A DNA stretch of 20,308 nucleotides from G039029935 sp039029935. GTDB taxonomy: Bacteria > Chloroflexota > Anaerolineae > Caldilineales > Caldilineaceae. The stretch covers positions 1 through 20,308 of the forward strand of contig JBCCFC010000069.1 in NCBI GenBank assembly GCA_039029935.1, written 5' to 3'. A program made the translations under genes and the position numbers. How positions within the stretch are numbered: position 1 is the stretch's first letter; every line of letters begins with the position of its first letter. Shown here piece after piece: positions 1 to 8,388 of this stretch. The notes under the pieces were generated by a model, which saw only the letters and a program-made list of their open reading frames with translations, did no database searches and was not told the origin of the DNA.

Positions 1-242
1 CATCACGTTTCGCCTAACAGGCTGGGATTTCAATCCTAGCACGGTCAAACACAATGATGTGGCAATGCATACACGATAGGTCCCGCCGTACCAACGTGAT
101 TCATCACGTTTCGCCTAACAGGCTGGGATTTCAATCCTGGCGCGGTCAAGCACAATGGATTGGCAATGCAGACACGATAGGTTCCGCCAAGCCAACGTGA
201 TTCATCACGTTTCGCCTAACAGGCTGGGATTTCAATCCTAGC
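1..242 (+). repeat. 101-bp tandem repeat of hairpins (two full units plus a partial third)
   Basis: Units begin at 1, 102 and 203, so the period is exactly 101 bp; the third unit is cut after about 40 bp and leads into the giant gene at 279. Each unit carries an AACGTGAT-TC-ATCACGTT palindrome (complete at 93-110 and 194-211, cut by the window edge at 1-9), a 12-nt linker TCGCCTAACAGG, and a second palindrome CTGGGATT-TC-AATCCTAG (22-39, 123-140, 224-241) with a G.T pair. The linker ends can also pair (GCCT/AGGC), giving up to three consecutive hairpins. The 50-nt spacers between hairpin blocks differ by several substitutions. There is no ORF of merit here. A single further copy of the hairpin block lies at 7171-7218. 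The array probably continues to the left of the window. Confidence 0.93.
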
Positions 243-278
243 AAGCATGAAAACATTATCATTGAATAATAAATTTTT

Positions 279-3200
279 ATGAGTAACGTAAAGGAAACCA
301 TGCAAGCTATTACACAGACAATCAAAACACTCATCTCAACCATCTTGGTGACAGTATTGTTGCTCACCAGCACACCACTATCATTGATGGCACAGCCGTT
401 GATGGGGCAGTCAGGCGGCGTTGCCATTAGACCCACATCCACCTCACCGTCCGAATTGCTCTTCCGCACCCGTGTCACCATCCGCACAGGCGCACAGTGG
501 CGGACACTGGAACGGCTGGGCGTGGAAGTTTTGGAGCGGGGGCCGGAGAGCGCACGGCTTCTGGTCGATGACCAACAGTTGGCCGACCTTGCGCGGCTGC
601 GCTTTAACCCGACTGAAACCAATACGGTCGAAACCTTGGCCGCAGCAGATCAGGCGTTGGCCGCAAGCATTCAACCGCTCTTGCAGAAACTTCGCACAGT
701 GCAAGCGGCTCGACAGGACATTGCCCAGCAGCGTAGTGCATTGCGCACATCCATACGGGCATCCATACAAGCACTGACGGCAACGCAGCGCAGGGCATTG
801 ACGACCACACCCGCTGTGGATGGTGACAACGATGGCTTGACCGATGATCAGGAGATGTATTGGTGTACGGACCCTGCTCGTGCGGACAGTGATTTTGATG
901 GCCGCAGCGATGGTGAAGAGGTGGCGATTCTCAAAGCGTGGCTCAACAATGAGCTTGCCATCCCCCCACTGGATACAGCGCAACCCTTTAATGGCTGGCC
1001 TTTTGACAATCAGAATTGTCTGGACAATGACAAAGATGCGGTCCCCAATCTGGCCGAACGCTGGGAGTTGGGGCTAAACATGAATGTCGAGAGTACCGAC
1101 CGTGACCGCTATGATGATGGACAGGAGTTGTATGGCGTCACCTATTGCCCGGGCAGTGGCAGTGCCTGTGGGTATGGTCAACTGCCCTCGGCCAATCATG
1201 ATGGCATCCTGCTCTTCCCGCAAATGCCAGCATGGGTGAATGCACCGGGCAATCATCCACTCGTGGCCGCTTTCCCCAAGGTCGAGGTAGACCTGTTGGC
1301 CGACAACAATGGGCATACCTTTAAGCTGCAACTTGCCACCACTGTCACCACCGATGAACGCCATGAGCAAGGGGAGACCAAGCTCTATCAGACCACCAAG
1401 ACCGAGGGGACCAGCACCGCCAATGCTGAGACAGAGACGTGGGATACATGGCAGGAGACATCACGTACCGATCAGGCGGTGGCGGCGGGGCATGATGGCA
1501 CTCGTGCGCAACGGCGGCAGTCGATGGTGATCAACTCGACCAATATCCAAGCCAATACCAGCATTCGCAACAGCATTCGCAATGAGTATAAAGTGACCGT
1601 GAATAACGGTGAAAAGAAATCCTTTGCAGGCGAATATCTACGCAATCGTGGTGGGTCGTTGATTGATTTTGCCTTGAATGAGGGCTGTGACGAAGTGGGT
1701 TGTCGCAAGTACGTCAGTGCAGGGTTGCGGGCGGCCACGCGCACACTCTGGAATATCCCCGATATTGTGCAGAACAGCGTCAACAGCAACGCCTGTGGGG
1801 ATAGCCTTTGGAATAAGGTGTCCTGTGCAGGCAAAGCTATCGGCAGTTCGTTCATGACCACCTATGGGGATCGGCTGGAGGTGGCAACGATGGCTGAAGA
1901 GGAGGCCATCAACCAAGCGAGCGGCAACCATGTCCTGCAAGATGGCAACCATATGAGCATCAGCCCCATGTATCCGATCTCCTTCCCACCGCCCGCCTTT
2001 GTCCCCACCATCACACAGACCCAAGGCTCGTCACGTGGGGGCGCACGGACAACCACGCACACACGCTATGAAGAACATGCTGTCACCGAAGGCACATCCA
2101 AACAGATTGGCAAATCGTGGGGAACAGCGACGGCGCAAAACTCTGCCCATGCTGCTGACCTCTGGTTTGCCTACAGCATCCAGAACATTGGCACAGACTA
2201 TGCGCGCACGATCTGCGACTTGGCCTTTGGCATCTACATCGGCAATGGCGACCTCCCCGCCATCACCTACTACCCCGCCGCTGATTTTGGTGGCGATGGG
2301 TGTCTCTCTAACTTCCGCCCCGGCGAGGCCAATGTCTACACCTTCCCCTCACAGAGCCGTATTGCCCTGACGCTCGAACATGTCAAAGCCATTGATTTGG
2401 GTGAACCTGTGCGCATTGTTGTCACCGATGTCTCGTTGGGGCAGGACGATTATTACACTGATGATGCACTCTCAGCCAGTGTGTCGGTCATGCTTGAAGA
2501 TGGCACGGACGACGGCAATGAAGCCATCGACACCTATCTCATCCCAACATGGGGACAGGAGACGGTTCTTGATGTGTTGATGCGTTACTTCCCCTATGAG
2601 ACCGATGACAACGACAGCATCATCGCCATCTGGACACCGGAGCAGGGCTATGACCAGAACAACACACCCTCTTGGTGTCAGGAACCTTTGCGACCCAGCG
2701 ATTTCCCCAGCAAGGGCCTGTGGTGTAAGCATACGCTCTCGACTGCGGATTGGTGGAATGTCTATACCGATGGGCTGGGCGATGGCAGCGAGGGCTTCCA
2801 GAATTCAGCAGCGGTTCCGGAATCGACGGTGCTGTTCCGCTTTAACAAGGATAGCGATTTGGATGGCTTTAGCGACCGCTCAGAGGCGCGGCTAGGGACC
2901 GATGCCAATGATGCCAGTTCCTTCCCGAAGCCCGAGGTGTTGGCCGGACTACATCAGATACGCACGGGCAACAACGTCGTCGCCACCCTTTCGCTGCTCA
3001 ATCGCGGGTTTTATGATGCCTATGGCATGGAGGCGGTCATGGTTGCGCCGGATGATTCGATTACCATCAACAACAACACCGTCGGTGGGTCGGGGCGTGT
3101 CCGTGCGCTTAATCAGGTCATCGTCGGCAGTCGTATCGCCATGCGTTCGCCTATCCCAGAGAACTGGACCAGCAACCAAAACGGCCATGCTGTGCCAGCG

Positions 3201-6200
3201 GTGAGTGGTTACTATACTGGTGGTCAGGACCGCAACTACACTTTCACGGTTAGTGGCTGTGGTTCGGATGGCTGTAGCGTCGGTGGTGGTGACTGGACGC
3301 TCAACTGGAACGATGGGGTGGGCAATAGCGGCTCTCTCTCCTTTGGCGATGGCTATCAATCACCAACATTTCTGCCTTTGGGCAACTTTGGTGTCACGTT
3401 GGCTCTCTACAGCGGTTCGGTCAGCAATGGCGAGAATTTTGTCGTCGAGGCGCGTACACCCCGTGACACCTTCCAATACACCATCAATAGCGAACCCTAC
3501 ACACAGCCACTGGTGATTGTCTCCTACAACGACCCACAGGGCAACCACCGTTTTGTGTTGCCACCCGATGCCATGTCCTTGAGCGCACCGACCGACGACC
3601 TCAGCCCATTTGCTGGCATGATGCTGGGTGATGTAGGCGTTGAGCTTGTCACCGATACATTCTTCGAGGCAGGAGAGAACGCGCTCAATCTGCTGGTCAA
3701 CAACCCAACAGGGGCAACGCTGACCGATGCGCATCTCTTCCTTGAGTTCATCAATACGGCAGGTGATGTCGTCGCCGAAGTGCCAACTAATGTCACGCTG
3801 CCATCGGGACCGACCTACACGCCCGTCACCGTCAACACAGCCTCATTTAGCCCCGCCTATGATGAGGAAAGCGACTATATCGTGCTGGCCTTCCTCACCG
3901 ACCACCAAGGCAACATACTCGACACCGCTGGCCGTCCGCTCTCCAGCTTTCAAGCCGACCCCAGCCCCAAGCTCGCGGTGGATGACAGTACACTGACATG
4001 GAATGTCGGCACATTGCCCCAAGGCACACTGGCAACCTATCCGCTCTCGCTTGCCAATGCGGGGTATGGCCGTCTCTATACCTACCTCAGCCCTGCCACT
4101 GGCTTTTCGCTGGCAACGGGTAATCGCACGATTGGGGCGGCGGGTGTGGGTGACTATGAGTTGTTGCTCAACACCGTTGACCTGCCCGTCGGGGCATTGG
4201 AGCAGACGCTAACTCTCAAGTCAAGCGATCCCGATACACCGAGCCGTGAACTGCGCGTTGTTGGCACGATTACCGAAGCCGCGCCTGATCTCGCCGCCAG
4301 TGGGATGCTACGCCCATTGGATGTGACTGTGACAATTACAGGCAGCCGTAGTGCTGGTGAGTGGGTGACATTTGAGCATGAGCTTAGGCCAGAGCCAGAG
4401 AGCCTACATCCTGTGAAGGTGTATGACAGTGAGTATGGCCTATTGAAGGGGGTGGGGGTCTATGCCACTGAGTTTAATCAAGGGACCGCATCTGCTGAGA
4501 TGTTTGGTGATGGACGTGATGGCGTGATGCCGACGAGCGGTAATCTGGATAATAACAATGGCTTTGGTCATGGGTACGTGAATGGCTCTGCTGGCTCAAC
4601 AAGTATTGCCGTAACAGACCGATATTCAGTGTGGCGAATTCAGCCCGGTGATGCCATATTAATACATCAAACCCAAGGTTCAGGTGCAGGACAATGGGAA
4701 CTCAATAACGCCGTGTCTGCCTTTACTGGAAACGGGACATTCACGCTTGAACACCCATTACAAAACACCTATTCAACCAGCGGGAATAATCGGGCACAAA
4801 TTGTACGGGTGCCACAATACACTACGTGTAATGTTACAGGAACTATGACACCTCTACGGGGCTGGAACGGGTATGATGGTGGAATATTTGTGGTGATGTG
4901 TCAGGATACGATGACTATCACTGGCCGCATCCATGCCAATGGATATGGATATCGCGGTGTGTCACATGGCGCAATCTACCGGAATCAAACTGGCTATCAA
5001 GGGGAAGGCTATGCACGATATGGAACCAAAAGCATAAGCGCAAATGGGAATGGTGGCGGCGGTGGTCATGGTACAAAGGATAGTGGTGCTGGTGGCGGTG
5101 GTGGTCATGGTTCAAAAGGTGGAAATGGACCTGGAAGCCATGATACTAATCCTCGTCCAGGTGGAACAGGTGGCAATATTGTTGGTGATCCGACTCTATC
5201 TACAATCTATTTTGGCGGAGCTGGTGGCGAAGGTGGAGCTGACGAAGATGGCGGAAATCCCGGAAGTGGTGGGCATGGTGGAGGTATCATTGTCATTTTC
5301 GCTGAAACGATTCAGCAGAGCGGCACTATCGAAAGTAATGGAATTAGAGGTGGTGACCGTTGCCAAACTTGTGGAGGCGGTTCGGGCATTGGCATGGCTG
5401 GTGGTGGCGGAGGTGCTGGTGGAAGTATCTTATTAGTTGGCGAACAGGTTGACATTAACTCCACAACTCGGGCTGCTGGAGGGGGGGGTGGAACAACTTA
5501 TTTAGGGCGTCGAGGAGGAGATGGCGGTGTAGGCCGTATTCGTATTGAGTATTGTGATGAGGTGTCTGGCTCAACCAATCCCGCTGCCAGTACACAAAAA
5601 CTCAACTGTTACATCACCGAACAAGTGACAACCGAACCCTATAACCAAACCCGACTCAACCTGCCTGACACCTTTAACGAGGGCATGACCTACCGCGTCC
5701 AATTCGGCCATAAGCTCGATTTTACCGAAGCAGGCGACCAAACCATATCGTTGCGTGTGCCAGCGGGCATGGTCAACACAGCGAAACTCGACGCCCTTGT
5801 CAGCGGTATCTCCGCCGACGCTATCCTGTCACTCGACATCGGCAATGATGACAGTATCGAATGGTCCGGCACAGTCACCAACACCTCAACGAACACGCGG
5901 ACAGATTTAGCCGACGCCTTCACCGACTACTGGCGATCACAAGGTTCACCCACAAGCGGTACGCTCGATGTCCCTGTCAAAGTCACATTAAACCGAGCAG
6001 GGCAAGTGCTGCTCACCAATCTCCAGATGCAGACAACGGGTAGTCGCCTCCGCTATGTAGAGGTCGATGCACAGAGCTACAGTACATTCAATCTTGACTT
6101 CCTCATGGGTGGGACAGGCAGCGTCGCTCTCGATATTGGCGATGATGGCTCTATCGACTGGAGTGCCGATGCGCAGAGTACACGTCAATTGACGGGCAAC

Positions 6201-6923
6201 CTCGCCACCGCACTCAACAGTTATCTTGCAGGCAAGAGTGGTGTGGTCACGGTCCCTATGCGCTTCTATGTGCCGGGCGACCAGACCGTTACGCTCAACA
6301 ACTTTGACGCCACTGTCAACCGCACCTATGCGCTGAGTTCACGTGACCTACGCGTCAGCAGTTCACAGACAGGCGACATCGAAGAGGGTGACATCGTGCC
6401 ACTGCAAGCCACCATTCAGAATGACAGCAATAGTGACAGCGGTCTGCTCACCGCCGCCTTCTTTGCCCATGCACCGGGTTGGGGTGACTGGTACATTGGC
6501 AGCGATGTCGTCGAGAACCTGCCCGCCAACGGCAGCGCACAGGTCAACGTCAACTGGAACACAACGGGCTTTGCACAGGATGCAGGCGCGGATGCCCTCA
6601 GCAATGTGCAGGTCAAAGTGGTGGTCAACCCCTACCGTCACCTAAACGAGAGCAACTATGGCAACAACACAGCTACGCATACTGTTGCTGTCAAATCCAT
6701 TCCCGACACGACCGACCCCGGTGACTTCACTCCGGGTGACATCAACGGTGATGGTGCGGTCAACATCTTTGATTTGCAGGTGCTGATCAACATGATTCTG
6801 CACGATACACCGAACGATACCGCCCTCTATCCAGCGGATCAGTGGGCAAGGGGTGAGTTGAGTGGTGATGGGGCGTGGAATATTTTTGATTTGCAGCAGT
6901 TGATTAATTTGATTACGCAGTAG
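279..6923 (+). CDS. Giant secreted multidomain protein, PA/binary-toxin-B-like region and C-terminal dockerin
   Basis: 2,214 residues. A signal peptide (about 1-38, cleavage near LMA/Q) indicates export. Asp-rich TSP3-like Ca-binding repeats lie at about 180-290 and 856-886. Residues about 325-780 resemble the anthrax protective antigen/clostridial binary toxin B oligomerisation-pore region: HPLVAAFP at 326-333, Thr/Ser-rich alternating strands on both sides of a 170-residue Cys-containing insert (about 403-574), then NSAHAADLWFAYSIQNIGT from 621. After that come beta-sandwich segments, a choice-of-anchor/ASH-like domain (about 1227-1330), a Gly-rich module (about 1430-1760), a duplicated 'LDIG(N/D)D.SI(E/D)W' domain (about 1800-2018), a CARDB-like domain (about 2022-2140) and a type I-like dockerin (2150-2214). 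No furin-type RKKR site is seen. ATG 279 follows an in-frame TAA at 270. ATG 300 has AAAGGAA only 4 nt upstream and is an alternative start. The domain calls come from memory of the families; the exact role is unknown, but surface scaffold or pore-forming assembly is plausible. Confidence 0.9.
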   Translation: MSNVKETMQAITQTIKTLISTILVTVLLLTSTPLSLMAQPLMGQSGGVAIRPTSTSPSELLFRTRVTIRTGAQWRTLERLGVEVLERGPESARLLVDDQQLADLARLRFNPTETNTVETLAAADQALAASIQPLLQKLRTVQAARQDIAQQRSALRTSIRASIQALTATQRRALTTTPAVDGDNDGLTDDQEMYWCTDPARADSDFDGRSDGEEVAILKAWLNNELAIPPLDTAQPFNGWPFDNQNCLDNDKDAVPNLAERWELGLNMNVESTDRDRYDDGQELYGVTYCPGSGSACGYGQLPSANHDGILLFPQMPAWVNAPGNHPLVAAFPKVEVDLLADNNGHTFKLQLATTVTTDERHEQGETKLYQTTKTEGTSTANAETETWDTWQETSRTDQAVAAGHDGTRAQRRQSMVINSTNIQANTSIRNSIRNEYKVTVNNGEKKSFAGEYLRNRGGSLIDFALNEGCDEVGCRKYVSAGLRAATRTLWNIPDIVQNSVNSNACGDSLWNKVSCAGKAIGSSFMTTYGDRLEVATMAEEEAINQASGNHVLQDGNHMSISPMYPISFPPPAFVPTITQTQGSSRGGARTTTHTRYEEHAVTEGTSKQIGKSWGTATAQNSAHAADLWFAYSIQNIGTDYARTICDLAFGIYIGNGDLPAITYYPAADFGGDGCLSNFRPGEANVYTFPSQSRIALTLEHVKAIDLGEPVRIVVTDVSLGQDDYYTDDALSASVSVMLEDGTDDGNEAIDTYLIPTWGQETVLDVLMRYFPYETDDNDSIIAIWTPEQGYDQNNTPSWCQEPLRPSDFPSKGLWCKHTLSTADWWNVYTDGLGDGSEGFQNSAAVPESTVLFRFNKDSDLDGFSDRSEARLGTDANDASSFPKPEVLAGLHQIRTGNNVVATLSLLNRGFYDAYGMEAVMVAPDDSITINNNTVGGSGRVRALNQVIVGSRIAMRSPIPENWTSNQNGHAVPAVSGYYTGGQDRNYTFTVSGCGSDGCSVGGGDWTLNWNDGVGNSGSLSFGDGYQSPTFLPLGNFGVTLALYSGSVSNGENFVVEARTPRDTFQYTINSEPYTQPLVIVSYNDPQGNHRFVLPPDAMSLSAPTDDLSPFAGMMLGDVGVELVTDTFFEAGENALNLLVNNPTGATLTDAHLFLEFINTAGDVVAEVPTNVTLPSGPTYTPVTVNTASFSPAYDEESDYIVLAFLTDHQGNILDTAGRPLSSFQADPSPKLAVDDSTLTWNVGTLPQGTLATYPLSLANAGYGRLYTYLSPATGFSLATGNRTIGAAGVGDYELLLNTVDLPVGALEQTLTLKSSDPDTPSRELRVVGTITEAAPDLAASGMLRPLDVTVTITGSRSAGEWVTFEHELRPEPESLHPVKVYDSEYGLLKGVGVYATEFNQGTASAEMFGDGRDGVMPTSGNLDNNNGFGHGYVNGSAGSTSIAVTDRYSVWRIQPGDAILIHQTQGSGAGQWELNNAVSAFTGNGTFTLEHPLQNTYSTSGNNRAQIVRVPQYTTCNVTGTMTPLRGWNGYDGGIFVVMCQDTMTITGRIHANGYGYRGVSHGAIYRNQTGYQGEGYARYGTKSISANGNGGGGGHGTKDSGAGGGGGHGSKGGNGPGSHDTNPRPGGTGGNIVGDPTLSTIYFGGAGGEGGADEDGGNPGSGGHGGGIIVIFAETIQQSGTIESNGIRGGDRCQTCGGGSGIGMAGGGGGAGGSILLVGEQVDINSTTRAAGGGGGTTYLGRRGGDGGVGRIRIEYCDEVSGSTNPAASTQKLNCYITEQVTTEPYNQTRLNLPDTFNEGMTYRVQFGHKLDFTEAGDQTISLRVPAGMVNTAKLDALVSGISADAILSLDIGNDDSIEWSGTVTNTSTNTRTDLADAFTDYWRSQGSPTSGTLDVPVKVTLNRAGQVLLTNLQMQTTGSRLRYVEVDAQSYSTFNLDFLMGGTGSVALDIGDDGSIDWSADAQSTRQLTGNLATALNSYLAGKSGVVTVPMRFYVPGDQTVTLNNFDATVNRTYALSSRDLRVSSSQTGDIEEGDIVPLQATIQNDSNSDSGLLTAAFFAHAPGWGDWYIGSDVVENLPANGSAQVNVNWNTTGFAQDAGADALSNVQVKVVVNPYRHLNESNYGNNTATHTVAVKSIPDTTDPGDFTPGDINGDGAVNIFDLQVLINMILHDTPNDTALYPADQWARGELSGDGAWNIFDLQQLINLITQ

Positions 6924-7066
6924 TGGCGCGGATTTTGGGACACGCGGATTGGTTTCATGTGAGGAGCCAGTCGTCGTTTGAACTGAGAATGTAAAGGTTC
7001 ACAACATGCTCTGACCAATATGGGTGGGGCATGTTGGTGGGTAAAGAAGCCACCGAATGAAGAAGC

Positions 7067-7115
7067 CACCGAATGAATTCGGCGTCTGTTAAGCGCAAGC
7101 TCGCTGAAGCGGGCT
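7067..7115 (-). repeat. Bipartite two-hairpin element, minus orientation
   Basis: Read on the minus strand: AGCCCGCT-TC-AGCGAGCT (7098-7115, one wobble pair), a 13-nt linker TGCGCTTAACAGA, then CGCCGAAT-TC-ATTCGGTG (7067-7084, one wobble pair). The second palindrome is nearly the same as the one at 14018-14035. The arrangement matches the plus copies at 7171-7218 and 13988-14035. Confidence 0.75.
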
Positions 7116-7170
7116 ATTGTGTGCGGATGAACGCGCTGGGTTGGGAATGGATGTATGGTCTCGCCAAGCC

Positions 7171-7218
7171 AACGTGATTCATCACGTTTTGCATAACAGG
7201 CTGGGATTTCAATCCTAG
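7171..7218 (+). repeat. Bipartite two-hairpin element, plus orientation, upstream of cassette 1
   Basis: AACGTGAT-TC-ATCACGTT (7171-7188, perfect), 12-nt linker TTGCATAACAGG, CTGGGATT-TC-AATCCTAG (7201-7218, one wobble). This is almost the same as the units at 93-140 and 194-241, with two changes in the linker. It ends 40 bp before the start codon at 7259, just as the third unit of the first array ends about 37 bp before ATG 279. Confidence 0.85.
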
Positions 7219-7258
7219 CCTGTAGCTTTACAATTATTCTATTGAAAAGGATGAAATC

Positions 7259-8266
7259 ATGACAACTGAGACTTCAACGATGGAGTCAAAAAACCAATCA
7301 AGCCAGCAAGGGCAAAGCTGGCGACCATCCAAGGGCAATATCCTCTTTTCACTCTGTGTCATGCTCGTGACAATCGGATTGACGTTGGGGACTGTCACCT
7401 ATGCCCTCAGCACGGGCATCATCAACGTGGGGGCGGCAAGCCTAAACCAACCTGCTGCCAACGCCCCCTCCAACAGTATCATCCCCTACCAAGGTCGCCT
7501 CGCTGACGCCGATGGCAACCCATTATCCGCAACTGTTGACATGCACTTCCGGCTCTATGACACAGCAGAGGGCGGTATACCATTGTGGGCAGAGGCATGG
7601 ACTGAAGCCAATGGTGTGCAGGTGAACGATGGGCTGTTTAACGTGATGTTGGGGAGTATGACGCCAATCAGTGCAACGGTGATGAGCGAGAACAACAGTT
7701 TGTTTCTGGGCTTGGCTGCGGGAGATGATGACGAGATGGTGCCACGTGTGCAGTTGGGGAGTGTGCCGTTTGCCATGCAGGGGTGGCGTGTGCCGGATGG
7801 GAGTATTACAAGTGAAAAGTTGGCCTCGAATTTAATTGATAGTTATGTGGTCACGATGGCCGAGTCACATTGGGATGTACCAAATTGTTCCGGCCTGAGC
7901 GATGACATTGATGCCTCTTGGGCAGCTATCTCCAATTTTTCTATTGATTTTTCATTGAGCCAACAAAAAACTGTTTGGATTGATTTTTCTGGTTTAGGTC
8001 GTAATGATGGTGCAGGACGCTATATCTATAGCAATGTATTCATTGATGGCACACGAACCCTACTTGCATCAGGCGAGCCAGACCTGTCAGGTTGCTCGAG
8101 TTCTTACCCAGATAGCTCCAGAAAGTCATATTGTCCATTATCAAATATAGTTGGCACAACACTTCAATCAGGTGATCATACCATTGATGTTCGCATAATG
8201 TGTAACGGTGGTGTGAATGCAGGCGAGGTCTATGGCGGTACGTTACGTGCGTTAGTACTGCCGTAG
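7259..8266 (+). CDS. Cassette 1: membrane-anchored surface protein, constant N-part, 4-Cys C-terminal domain
   Basis: 335 residues. A polar N-tail of about 27 residues precedes one hydrophobic segment (about 28-50), so this is either a signal anchor or a signal peptide with a long n-region. The segment 'IIPYQGRLADADGNPL' (from about residue 74) starts the domain shared by all six paralogs, which ends at VPDGSITSEKLA (about 179-190). This module is familiar from bacterial surface or tail-fibre-like proteins, but I cannot assign a biochemical role. The C-terminal domain (about 192-335) is beta-rich and has four Cys in the contexts PNCSG, LSGCSS, SYCPL and IMCNG, suggesting two disulfides outside the cytoplasm. 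AAAAGGA lies 7 nt before the ATG. Its N-terminal half is closest to cassette 4 while its C-terminus is closest to cassettes 2 and 6. Confidence 0.88.
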   Translation: MTTETSTMESKNQSSQQGQSWRPSKGNILFSLCVMLVTIGLTLGTVTYALSTGIINVGAASLNQPAANAPSNSIIPYQGRLADADGNPLSATVDMHFRLYDTAEGGIPLWAEAWTEANGVQVNDGLFNVMLGSMTPISATVMSENNSLFLGLAAGDDDEMVPRVQLGSVPFAMQGWRVPDGSITSEKLASNLIDSYVVTMAESHWDVPNCSGLSDDIDASWAAISNFSIDFSLSQQKTVWIDFSGLGRNDGAGRYIYSNVFIDGTRTLLASGEPDLSGCSSSYPDSSRKSYCPLSNIVGTTLQSGDHTIDVRIMCNGGVNAGEVYGGTLRALVLP

Positions 8267-8388
8267 GGTCGCGGATTAAGGGAGCGCGGATTGGTTCATT
8301 CGTAGGTCACGCTAGTAGCGTGACAATCTGGCAATGACAGTCATAGTGGCGCGGATCAAGGGAACGCGGATTGGTTTCGGGTGGAGAC
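8267..8388. repeat. Post-gene repeat cluster with GTCACGCT hairpin
   Basis: It contains two copies of a 'GCGCGGAT-CAAGGGAACGCGGATTGGTTT'-like repeat (about 8270-8297 and 8346-8376). Between them is the palindrome GTCACGCTAGTAGCGTGAC (8306-8324, 8-bp arms, AGT loop) preceded by TTCGTAG and followed by AATCTGG. The same hairpin follows cassettes 2 and 5, and a decayed copy follows cassette 6. It could act as a convergent terminator between cassette 1 and the minus-strand gene ending at 8389, but no T-run follows it. Confidence 0.75.

Larger units (their letters stand above)
6924..7258. other. 335-bp intergenic region, repeat-filled, no gene
   Basis: Directly after the TAG is a 'GGCGCGGATTTTGGGACACGCGGATT' type degenerate repeat (about 6925-6951), related to sequences after other genes here. 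A 16-bp direct duplication lies at 7045-7060 and 7061-7076 (AGAAGCCACCGAATGA). A minus-oriented two-hairpin element (7067-7115) and a plus-oriented one (7171-7218) follow, separated by 55 nt. The last 40 bp carry the ribosome binding site of the next gene (AAAAGGA at 7245-7251). A weak -10-like TACAAT is at 7229-7234 without a recognisable -35. I see no coding potential. Confidence 0.7.

Noticed and set aside
1..242. CRISPR array
   Set aside because: The repeats are separated by a 101-bp period with similar, not unique, 50-nt spacers; the repeated part is a pair of palindromes, and no cas gene is present.
146..983. Minus-strand reading frames opposite the start of the first giant gene
   Set aside because: They are antisense to a well-supported coding sequence, have low-complexity composition and no ribosome binding sites.
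279..6923. A functional binary toxin (B subunit with A partner)
   Set aside because: No ADP-ribosyltransferase or other enzymatic A component, no furin-type site and no PA-like receptor-binding domain are seen in the window; only the oligomerisation/pore-type region is suggested.
8306..8324. Firm call of an intrinsic terminator at the GTCACGCT hairpin
   Set aside because: The stem is good but no T-run follows on either strand, and a copy lies between genes that otherwise look co-transcribed, so it is listed only as a repeat.
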